Source: Undibacterium sp049340185 (GTDB taxonomy: Bacteria > Pseudomonadota > Gammaproteobacteria > Burkholderiales > Burkholderiaceae_D). Taken from it: 64,000 bases of DNA. Position numbers and translations under genes: made by a program. The stretch spans positions 124,001 through 188,000 of the forward strand of contig NZ_JBMPPC010000007.1 in NCBI RefSeq assembly GCF_049340185.1, read 5' to 3'. A model generated the notes under the pieces. It saw nothing but the letters and a program-made list of their open reading frames with translations, ran no database searches and was not told the origin of the DNA. This document shows, one piece after another, positions 1 through 7,067 of the stretch (position 1 is its first letter; the number at the start of each line of letters is the position of its first letter).

Positions 1-177
1 ATGTTGCCTGTCCAAAATGGAAACCCGGTCACTCGCACTTACGAGAATGTAGTCAAGTCATTTAATATTTTTTATCGTGATGACAAAGCAAAACTGCTGA
101 AACAAATCCAGGAAGAAATCGAGAACTCTCTCAGTGGCCGTAGACGAATCACCATTCCCTTAGTCGCCATGCCTTAA
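1..177 (+). CDS. Unknown protein, 3-prime end (possibly partial)
   Basis: An open frame runs from the first base of the window to a TAA at 175-177 and gives 58 residues. It begins with ATG, but the frame is open at the window edge, so this may be the C-terminus of a longer gene. The peptide has a basic, helical middle (DDKAKLLKQIQEEIENSL) and an arginine cluster (GRRR) before a short hydrophobic tail. I do not recognise a family and assign no function. Confidence 0.35.
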   Translation: MLPVQNGNPVTRTYENVVKSFNIFYRDDKAKLLKQIQEEIENSLSGRRRITIPLVAMP

Positions 178-650
178 CAAACCGCCTGTCTATCTGTCTG
201 AGGCACATACTGCGCATGCCGTTCATTTGGAGTTTGTGTACGGTTTTTTATCACCAACAGATAGCTCATGAAGCAACGAAAGAACGTCGATTCAAACACA
301 AAAACCAATGATTGCTTGCCTATTCATAGCGATTCAACTAACTTTAGATAGTAAGAGACTAGACTTAAAAAATATCACCTTATTCAATCCATATAACAAC
401 AAGATAAATGCCTTGAATTAATTCTCCCGCAAGGGTGTTTCAGAATCGGTATTGTTTGATCCGGTAAATATTTTCGTCGTTTTCCTCTCTGAATCTGGTC
501 GCTAAAAATTATCATTTCCGGAACAGCATACGTGCATCAAAAAATCGGCAAATTAATAAAAAGATCCATAAAAATTCAACGGTAATTCAAGAAAAAAGAG
601 CTCATTATTTTTATATCGTTCGCACTTTGATTACTTCCATGGAGTTGTAA
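178..650. other. Intergenic region, no gene recognised
   Basis: This 473-bp AT-rich stretch precedes the chemoreceptor gene. I see no open frame worth calling, no convincing sigma-28 flagellar promoter and no hairpin followed by a T-run. It ends in a GGAG ribosome-binding site just before the ATG at 651, so the chemoreceptor promoter should lie somewhere in its distal part. Confidence 0.4.
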
Positions 651-2228
651 ATGAATATTCGCAATTTACCCATTGGCACTCGTCTTGGCGTTGGATTTGG
701 ATTGGTTTTATTGTTGGCTACCTTGTCATCCGGCATCGGCCTGTGGCGCTTGAGTGAGGTTGCGGCGAATACTCGTGCCATGATGCAGGAGCCCTTGAAA
801 AAAGAACGGCTTACCGAAGAATGGTATCGCATTACCGTCGCGGGTCTGAAGCGTACGCTAGCGATTGTTAAGAGCACCGATCCCAGTCTCGCCGATTTTT
901 TTGAAGCCGATATAAAAAGTTCGTCAACCCGAAATAACGAGATCCAAAAATATATGGAAGACCACATCAGCTCATCGGCTGAAAAAGATCTGCTACAAAA
1001 AATCATCGTGGTCCGAAAACAATATATCACCACCCGCGACCTGATCAATAACGCAAAAAAAGCAGAGCAAGCGGACGAAGTTGCAAAATTATTTGAACAA
1101 TTTAAACCGATGTCCGATGCGTATCAAAAAAGCGAACTTGACTATCTCGAATTTCAAAGAGAATCGGTAGATAAGCTCAGCAAAAATGTCGACGACATTG
1201 CCTCTGATAGCAAAATACTGGTCATGTCCCTCATTTTTGTTTTCGTTATTTTCGGTGTGATTTGCGCATGGTATTTAACGCAGGGCATCACCAGACCTAT
1301 GAACAATGCAGTCAATCTGGCAAAAAGCGTTGCAGACGGCGACCTGACAAGCAAAATAGAAATCCATTCATCAGATGAAACGGGACAACTGATGCAAGCG
1401 CTCAAAAACATGAATGACGGTTTATTGAAAATCGTCAATGAAGTGCGTAGCGGCACCGATACCATCGTCAGCGCCTCGACCGATATCGCAAATGGCAATC
1501 TGGATCTGTCATCACGTACCGAGATGCAAGCCAGCTCGCTGGAAGAAACCGCGTCATCCATGGAAGAACTCACCAGCACCATGAAGCAAAATTCTGACAA
1601 TGCGCGACAAGCCAATCAGCTCGCTCATGCAGCCTCTGAAGTCGCCGTCAAAGGTGGCGCCGTAGTCGCACAAGTCGTCAACACTATGGGTTCCATCAAT
1701 GAGTCATCGAAAAAAATCGTCGACATCATTGCCGTGATTGACGGCATCGCTTTTCAAACTAATATCCTCGCCTTAAACGCGGCAGTAGAAGCTGCACGCG
1801 CGGGGGAACAGGGCCGCGGCTTTGCTGTTGTTGCATCCGAAGTCCGCAATCTGGCGCAACGATCAGCCAGTGCAGCGAAAGAAATCAAAGCCCTGATTGC
1901 CGACTCTGTTGGCAAGGTCGAAGAAGGTTCTCAGCTGGTTGATCAGGCTGGCGCCACCATGAATGAGATCGTCCAGCGCGTCAAACACGTAACCGACATC
2001 ATGGGCGAAATCAACAATGCCAGTAACGAACAATCCTCCGGTATCGACCAGATCAATCAGGCGGTCATACAGATGGATGATGTAACGCAAAAAAATGCAG
2101 CACTGGTCGAGGAAGCTGCCGCCGCGGCAAAAAGTATGCAGGATCAGGCAAATAGCCTGCTCGATGTCGTCAGCGTATTCAAACTAGCCTCACCAGCCAG
2201 CTACAGAGCGCCCTATCTGGCGAGATGA
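651..2228 (+). CDS. Methyl-accepting chemotaxis protein
   Basis: A 525-residue transmembrane chemoreceptor that would signal to CheA/CheW at the cell pole. TM1 lies at about residues 11-32, a periplasmic four-helix-bundle-like sensor domain at 33-188, TM2 at 189-209 and HAMP at about 211-263. A long cytoplasmic coiled coil follows, with a methylation helix near 288-315 (QASSLEETASSMEELTSTM) and the near-invariant hairpin tip at about 359-405 (FQTNILALNAAVEAARAGE). There is no C-terminal NWETF-type pentapeptide for CheR/CheB tethering. A GGAG site precedes the ATG. A periplasmic binding protein gene starts 15 bp downstream, so the two are probably co-transcribed. The ligand is unknown. Confidence 0.95.
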   Translation: MNIRNLPIGTRLGVGFGLVLLLATLSSGIGLWRLSEVAANTRAMMQEPLKKERLTEEWYRITVAGLKRTLAIVKSTDPSLADFFEADIKSSSTRNNEIQKYMEDHISSSAEKDLLQKIIVVRKQYITTRDLINNAKKAEQADEVAKLFEQFKPMSDAYQKSELDYLEFQRESVDKLSKNVDDIASDSKILVMSLIFVFVIFGVICAWYLTQGITRPMNNAVNLAKSVADGDLTSKIEIHSSDETGQLMQALKNMNDGLLKIVNEVRSGTDTIVSASTDIANGNLDLSSRTEMQASSLEETASSMEELTSTMKQNSDNARQANQLAHAASEVAVKGGAVVAQVVNTMGSINESSKKIVDIIAVIDGIAFQTNILALNAAVEAARAGEQGRGFAVVASEVRNLAQRSASAAKEIKALIADSVGKVEEGSQLVDQAGATMNEIVQRVKHVTDIMGEINNASNEQSSGIDQINQAVIQMDDVTQKNAALVEEAAAAAKSMQDQANSLLDVVSVFKLASPASYRAPYLAR

Positions 2229-2243
2229 ATAGAATCGGTCTTC

Positions 2244-3014
2244 ATGAAATTATGGATTTTTTTATTACTGGCGACTCTCTTGTCCGGGCAGTCATATGCA
2301 ATCGAGATGATGCAGTTTCGTGTTGCGGCACAAGAGTCTTCTGAACCAAAATTTATCGCTGCAACACACAATGGCAAATCCGCGATCACAGGTCTTTGTG
2401 TCGATATTTTTCGTGCCATAGAAAAAGCAGATCCCATAATTCAATTTACCGGAGATCAGGCATGGCAACCACGCGCACGCATTGACAACAATCTCAAATC
2501 GGGAGCACTCGATGTCATTTGCGGCGTACAACATATTGAGCGCTTTGAGGCCATCTATGCGTTTATTGATACGCCTCTATTTACCGTCAATTATTTACTC
2601 GCAGCACGCGCAGACGACAGCGTCGAGATTAATAGCTGGGACGATATCCGCAAACTAGGTAAAGACGGCATCATCCTCGCCATGCATGGTTTTGGCATCG
2701 TCGATATTCTTGAGGATCTCGGCGGACTGACAATCGACTCGGGCGGAACAACTCCCTTGTCTAACTTAAAAAAATTACTGGCTGGCCGCGGACGTTTTTA
2801 TTGCCATCGTTCACCCGGTATCAAAACCGATATTCTTAAAGCTGGCATGGGAAACAAGGTCAGACTGATTAGCAAATTACAGTTCTCAGAAAAACTGTAT
2901 ATGGCGACGTCGAAGTATGTGCCAAACAGTGACCGCTTGAGAATCCGCGCAGCGCTCAACATACTGCAAGCGAACGGAGAATTAAAAAGGCTGATGGATA
3001 AATATCAGGAGTGA
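2244..3014 (+). CDS. Periplasmic solute-binding protein, family 3-like
   Basis: A 256-residue exported protein with a clear signal peptide (hydrophobic core at residues 4-14, likely cleavage after SYA around residue 19). The body resembles bacterial extracellular solute-binding protein family 3: an early VDIFRAI segment, a GALDVICG strand and a C-terminal IRAALNILQANGELKRLM helix. No ABC permease or ATPase gene is adjacent. It lies 15 bp behind the chemoreceptor, so I infer that it either presents a ligand to that receptor or acts as an orphan sensor. The ligand, possibly an amino acid or organic acid, cannot be read from the sequence. Confidence 0.8.
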   Translation: MKLWIFLLLATLLSGQSYAIEMMQFRVAAQESSEPKFIAATHNGKSAITGLCVDIFRAIEKADPIIQFTGDQAWQPRARIDNNLKSGALDVICGVQHIERFEAIYAFIDTPLFTVNYLLAARADDSVEINSWDDIRKLGKDGIILAMHGFGIVDILEDLGGLTIDSGGTTPLSNLKKLLAGRGRFYCHRSPGIKTDILKAGMGNKVRLISKLQFSEKLYMATSKYVPNSDRLRIRAALNILQANGELKRLMDKYQE

Positions 3015-3110
3015 GGCTTTTTGCTATCGAGATAGCGATCTGAGGTAAGGACATCTGCTTTTAAGAATTCTTTGTCAATTATTTTTTATGCTCTTGTGTC
3101 AATTGATATG

Positions 3111-3779
3111 TTAGTTCTTATATTGTGCAGTCTGTAAGCTGATAATGTTTTCAATTACAGGAAGCTTGAGGAGTAGCCGCGCAGCAGCAACCTCTGCCGA
3201 AACCAAAGTTTGTGCGGAAACTACGTCTCTCGCTTCGATCATAATAGTAGCGGCCTTTGCTTTCAGTTCCAGACACCAGGGAACGTTGTGCTCAACTTGA
3301 GAAAGCGCCTCTTGTTGAACGCGCGCATCAATCAACTCTCCATTTGCAAGCGACGCCATCATTGCGTGGTAGTGATGCCATGGATTTCCGTCTGCCTTTG
3401 CACGTAGATGTTTGGCAGCATCGTTCATTGAGGAAAAATGCTCACACAAGGATAGAACTTCAATCGCGGCCTGAGACGCGTATTTATCGGCCACCAAAGT
3501 AAAACTCTGCTGATCGGTAAATTCGGCAAAACCTTCTGCTCGCTTGCACTCATCGAAAGAAAGATAATCCTTGGCATACCAGAGCCATGTTGCTGCGACA
3601 TTGAGGTACGTGCCTTTGCTCCAACCGCTTGGTTGAAACTCAACCACAGCAAGCCACCATCCGTTGTCCTTTAGCCAGATACGGGATCTTCCCTTCCGTT
3701 TCATGCCGATGGCCGGTAAATAAGCTTTTGCCGCATTGGCAATGATGTCGCCATGCTGTGTGAAGCGTGGACTATTCAT
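3111..3779 (-). CDS. Hypothetical protein, possibly DUF4304-like
   Basis: A 222-residue soluble protein with no signal peptide or membrane segment. The N-terminal half is rich in aromatic residues (WLKDNGWWLAVVEFQPS, then YLNVAATWLWY). This resembles the DUF4304-type group of small proteins found scattered in bacteria, but the match is from memory and weak. The C-terminal half is helical and Ala/Glu-rich. Its ATG lies 89 bp after the stop of the SEFIR-domain gene on the same strand, so the two may share a transcript. The reverse strand reads GTTAGGC just before the start codon, which resembles an integron core site, but I found no partner half-site. Function unknown. Confidence 0.6.
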   Translation of the reverse strand: MNSPRFTQHGDIIANAAKAYLPAIGMKRKGRSRIWLKDNGWWLAVVEFQPSGWSKGTYLNVAATWLWYAKDYLSFDECKRAEGFAEFTDQQSFTLVADKYASQAAIEVLSLCEHFSSMNDAAKHLRAKADGNPWHHYHAMMASLANGELIDARVQQEALSQVEHNVPWCLELKAKAATIMIEARDVVSAQTLVSAEVAAARLLLKLPVIENIISLQTAQYKN

Positions 3780-3868
3780 GTTATGCCTAACGTTTAAAAT
3801 GAGAGATGGCGTCTAGTTTGCCGAGCGACGTATTTTCCATAAAAGGATTTGAGTTCAGAATGAGTGTG

Positions 3869-4609
3869 CTATTCAACCAACTTGTTCTCAACTGCATACT
3901 TCTTACCCTTGAGCGTGATCTCAATATATGACGGCGATAGTAGTCGAACGAGGCCTTCGGACTTAGCTTGTTCCAAGAGAATATCCAGCATTGCTCGTGA
4001 GCCACGCCACTGCTCGGCTATGTACTTATAGGATATATAGGCACCGTCACGTGTCTTTTCGAAGATACCTATAAGGTAGCGCATTAGCTCTAGCAAAGCA
4101 TCTCCACTACGTTTGGCCGTTCCCGAGACCGGTTCGAATGGACTTGTGGAGATCTCTGGCTTCACGAATAGCGGGGCACAATGAATTGAGCGCGTCAGAT
4201 CGTCAAATACCTCTTCAAATTGATCTTCTCGCGAGAAATCTAGATACAGCTTGGACGTAAGAAATGTCGGAACTAGATGTGTTCCCTCTTGACGGATGAT
4301 GGGGATCACTTTGTTAGTGTCGACCTTCTTCATCAAATCAGCGGTGACAATCATCTTCTCATAACCGACACCACCAGTTCCAGCATTGGCCTTTTCAACA
4401 TACTTCTCTGTGCAAACCATAATAACGCGATCTGCGTTCGCTAAATTTCTTTCCATGAAAAGCGGTACATCATCACCTGGGCCGAGATCCCATTGATCTA
4501 GCGCGGCATCAATACCGACATTTCGTAGTCTTGTTGCAAGTTCCAGAACCCACTTTTTGTGCGATTGAGAGTCATGTGAGTACGAGACGAATACTTTTGG
4601 AATGGTCAT
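3869..4609 (-). CDS. SEFIR/TIR-domain protein, candidate defence effector
   Basis: A 246-residue protein. I start it at the ATG that gives MTIPKVFVSYSHD, because the TIR-like fold begins at once and GAGG lies upstream; a start 24 codons earlier would add an unlikely hydrophobic leader. Residues 5-140 match the SEFIR branch of the TIR superfamily: FVSYSHDSQSHKKWV, the box LDQWDLGPGDD at 38-47, then RVIMVCTEKYVEKA. Glu84 in GGVGYEK is a plausible counterpart of the catalytic glutamate of TIR NADases. The remainder (about 165-246) looks like a winged-helix or coiled effector-sensing domain. SEFIR proteins are known bacterial antiphage abortive-infection factors. A role here is inference; no phage or plasmid genes adjoin. 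Confidence 0.8.
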   Translation of the reverse strand: MTIPKVFVSYSHDSQSHKKWVLELATRLRNVGIDAALDQWDLGPGDDVPLFMERNLANADRVIMVCTEKYVEKANAGTGGVGYEKMIVTADLMKKVDTNKVIPIIRQEGTHLVPTFLTSKLYLDFSREDQFEEVFDDLTRSIHCAPLFVKPEISTSPFEPVSGTAKRSGDALLELMRYLIGIFEKTRDGAYISYKYIAEQWRGSRAMLDILLEQAKSEGLVRLLSPSYIEITLKGKKYAVENKLVE

Positions 4610-5050
4610 TAGCTTTGATGCCTCTGTTGAGATAAATGTAGTGAGTACGATATCTAATATGCAATATATAAAAAATGCCAATTTAACATGGAATGTTGCG
4701 ATACATCATGAAAATTTAGCTCTCTGGAAACTCTCTTTATTTTTGGTTCTTACGTCAACAAACTGCATAAATATGCAACTATAAGAAAACAGAAAAACCA
4801 CGCAAGCCACTATTGATTTCCAGACGACTGCTCGATCAGGTCTGAGAGCGTATTTGGTACATGCATTACAGTCTCCAGGCTGGGGAAACGATTAGTGCCG
4901 AGTGCACTGGGCACATCCGGCGACCTAGTTGGCAGCACTGGCTTAATATGGTGGCTATGAAGTCAATCTTCAGTTCAAACAATCCCACTTATCGTATGTA
5001 TTCCTTTGCCAAACAAACTGGCAAAAAAACTACCCATTTATTTGCGACGA
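4610..5050. other. Intergenic region with possible gene remnant
   Basis: This is about 440 bp between the SEFIR gene and the ssb terminator. The first 200 bp are very AT-rich. On the minus strand, 4962-4810 is an open frame of 50 residues without a start codon, reading like real protein (for example RSPDVPSALGTNRFPS) and ending in TAG. It could be the decayed tail of a lost gene, or chance. A 64-residue plus-strand frame at 4861-5055 covers the same bases and has no supporting features. Confidence 0.3.
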
Positions 5051-5081
5051 AATAAAAAAAGCCTTGATAACTCAAGGCTTT
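5051..5081 (-). terminator. Rho-independent terminator of ssb
   Basis: A perfect 10-bp stem (AAAGCCTTGA at 5058-5067 with TCAAGGCTTT at 5072-5081) and a 4-base loop are followed, on the minus strand, by a run of T. It sits 55 bp after the ssb stop codon. Confidence 0.85.
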
Positions 5082-5135
5082 GAATTACAACTTTACTCTT
5101 CATATCGCAGGTACGAATGAGAAGTTTTAGAAAGA

Positions 5136-5624
5136 TTAAAACGGAATGTCATCATCCATATCCGAAAAATTCGGTGCAGGGCGTGATGCTGGTGCCTGAC
5201 GTGGTGCGGATGATGGTGCTGGTGCGCTTTGACGTGGTGCTGACGGTGCGCCGCCGTATTCGTCCATCGGTGCGCCGCCGCCCATGCCTGGACGTCCGCC
5301 CAGCATTTGCATGGTGTCGGCTTTGATGTCGGTCGAATATTTTTCTACACCGTCTTTGTCGGTGTATTTACGGGTGCGCAGGCTGCCTTCTACGTAGACT
5401 TGGGAACCTTTTTTCAGGTACTGACCAGCGATCTCGGCGAGTTTGCCGAAGAAGGTGATACGGTGCCATTCAGTCTGTTCTTTTTTCTCGCCAGTGGCTT
5501 TGTCTTTCCAGTTTTCTGTTGTTGCAACAGTGATGCTGGTCATGGCGTCGCCGCTAGGCATATAGCGCGTTTCTGGGTCGCGTCCGAGATTGCCGATGAT
5601 CTGGACTTTATTGAGGGATGCCAT
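5136..5624 (-). CDS. ssb: Single-stranded DNA-binding protein
   Basis: A 162-residue SSB. The OB-fold domain fills residues 1-105 (MASLNKVQIIGNLGRDPE, WHRITFFGKLAEIAGQYLKKG). A Gly/Pro/Ala/Ser-rich flexible linker follows, and the protein ends in the acidic tip DMDDDIPF that docks repair and replication partners such as RecO, PriA and exonuclease I. It coats single-stranded DNA as a tetramer. The gene lies 50 bp downstream of the MFS transporter gene on the same strand and divergent from uvrA, an order common in Burkholderiales. It has its own downstream terminator. Confidence 0.98.
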   Translation of the reverse strand: MASLNKVQIIGNLGRDPETRYMPSGDAMTSITVATTENWKDKATGEKKEQTEWHRITFFGKLAEIAGQYLKKGSQVYVEGSLRTRKYTDKDGVEKYSTDIKADTMQMLGGRPGMGGGAPMDEYGGAPSAPRQSAPAPSSAPRQAPASRPAPNFSDMDDDIPF

Positions 5625-5674
5625 GTGTTTCTCCTGTGATTCAGTAAATTTCTGTCATTTAAGTGTTTAATTCT

Positions 5675-6925
5675 TTAGGCTGGAAGCTGCTGCGAGGCTT
5701 TGGCGCGACGTGGCAATTCTGGCATATTGTTTGCGATTATAAGCCAGAGCAGGGTCAGAAAGGCACTTACAATAAATACGGAAGATGCACCTGCATGCTG
5801 TTTTACCCAGCCACCAAGCAAGCCGCCGCAGGCCAGACCTAATGCCTGCAAGGTGTTATACACGCCCAGAGCAGCGCCTTTGGCGGCTGGCGGTGCGATT
5901 CTCGATACCAGGGACGGCTGACTGGCTTCGAGAATATTAAAAGCCAGAAAAAACGCAAATAGCAAACCCATCAAGATCGCGGGATTTGTCAAAAATTGCC
6001 AGAATCCGATCTGTACTGCGAGCAGTAATGCAATTGCGGCGACAAATACCTGCTTCATCTTGCCTTGCTTTTCGCCCACAATAATCGCTGGCAACATCGC
6101 AAAAAATGATCCGAGTACGGCAGGCAGATACACTTTCCAATGCGATGCCAGCGGCATGTCAGCATATTGAATCAGCGCCGACGGTACAACGACAAACATC
6201 GCTACCTGGGTCAGATGCAGGACGAAGACGCCGTAGTTCAAGCGCATCAATTCAGGATTTTTAAGCACTGCGCTGAAGGTGACTTTTTCTTGTGCTGTCC
6301 CATGTAGGGCCGGTACCGCTGGCATAGCGGGGGTGATCCAGATGACGACGCCAATCGCGGCAACGGACAGTAAGGCCGTCATGATGAAGATACCGTTCAT
6401 GCCGATGCCTTGATACAGCGCCGGGGCAGCAACCAGAGATAGCGCAAAAGTGATGCCGATCGAGCCGCCGACCATTGCCATCGCTTTGGTGCGGTGTTCC
6501 TCGCGGGTAGCATCGGCGATCAGCGCCGTAATTGCCGCAGAGATGGCACCTGCACCTTGGACAGCCCGGCCTATCAGGATGCCCATGACGGTGTGTGAAA
6601 AAGCAGCGATCAATGCACCGCAGGCGAACAACGTCAGGCCAATGACGATAATGCGCTTGCGGCCAAATTTGTCCGATGCAATCCCGAAAGGAATTTGCAG
6701 GCACGCCTGAGTCAGGCCGTAGATTCCCATTGCCAAGCCAACCAGGGTCGTGTTGTCACCATCAGGCAAGGATTTTGCATGGATCGCAAAGACCGGCAAG
6801 ATCAGGAACAGGCCCAGCATGCGTAAAGCGAAGATAGATGCGAGAGAGCTGCTGGCCAGGATTTCCGCGCGACTCATGCCGTCTGGCAGAGGATTCGGGC
6901 TGGTTTGTGTTGCAATAGTCATCAT
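5675..6925 (-). CDS. MFS transporter, putative drug/metabolite exporter
   Basis: A 416-residue inner-membrane protein with about 12 hydrophobic segments. The first half has the major-facilitator signature between TM2 and TM3 (GIASDKFGRKRIIVIG) after the TM1 motif LFLILPVFAIHA. The second half has a matching set of helices (APPAAKGAALGVYNTLQALG is the pseudo-repeat loop). The family includes YajR/YfcJ-like transporters that export drugs or small metabolites by proton antiport. The substrate cannot be told. Two ATGs in tandem make the exact start uncertain by one residue. It is divergent from uvrA and upstream of ssb. Confidence 0.9.
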   Translation of the reverse strand: MMTIATQTSPNPLPDGMSRAEILASSSLASIFALRMLGLFLILPVFAIHAKSLPDGDNTTLVGLAMGIYGLTQACLQIPFGIASDKFGRKRIIVIGLTLFACGALIAAFSHTVMGILIGRAVQGAGAISAAITALIADATREEHRTKAMAMVGGSIGITFALSLVAAPALYQGIGMNGIFIMTALLSVAAIGVVIWITPAMPAVPALHGTAQEKVTFSAVLKNPELMRLNYGVFVLHLTQVAMFVVVPSALIQYADMPLASHWKVYLPAVLGSFFAMLPAIIVGEKQGKMKQVFVAAIALLLAVQIGFWQFLTNPAILMGLLFAFFLAFNILEASQPSLVSRIAPPAAKGAALGVYNTLQALGLACGGLLGGWVKQHAGASSVFIVSAFLTLLWLIIANNMPELPRRAKASQQLPA

Positions 6926-7067
6926 ACAAACGAATCACAAAAACGGTGCAGAAACAAAGCGGATACGTCACCCGCGTTAAATTTCAAAAACCCGTTATAG
7001 TATCAGGTTGCTTGTTCCCGAATCAAAATCCCGGGACGCCACATCATCCTTTTGGAAAGCAGTTGAT

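Noticed and set aside
560..650. Sigma-28 flagellar promoter for the chemoreceptor
   Set aside because: No convincing TAAAGTTT/GCCGATAA pair at suitable spacing.
3021..3040. Terminator after the binding-protein gene (GCTATC/GATAGC hairpin)
   Set aside because: The T-run is before, not after, the stem on the coding strand, and the stem is only six pairs.
3780..3869. Possible integron attC site between the SEFIR gene and its neighbour (GTTAGGC on the minus strand next to a start codon)
   Set aside because: No matching inverse core site (RYYYAAC) or paired inner L sites could be found in the 85 bp, and no integrase is in the window.
4861..5055. 64-residue plus-strand frame
   Set aside because: No ribosome-binding site, no recognisable family, and it overlaps the ssb terminator region.
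6926..7067. SOS (LexA) box upstream of uvrA
   Set aside because: No CTGT-N8-ACAG-type palindrome is visible; only a TATAGTAT promoter-like stretch.
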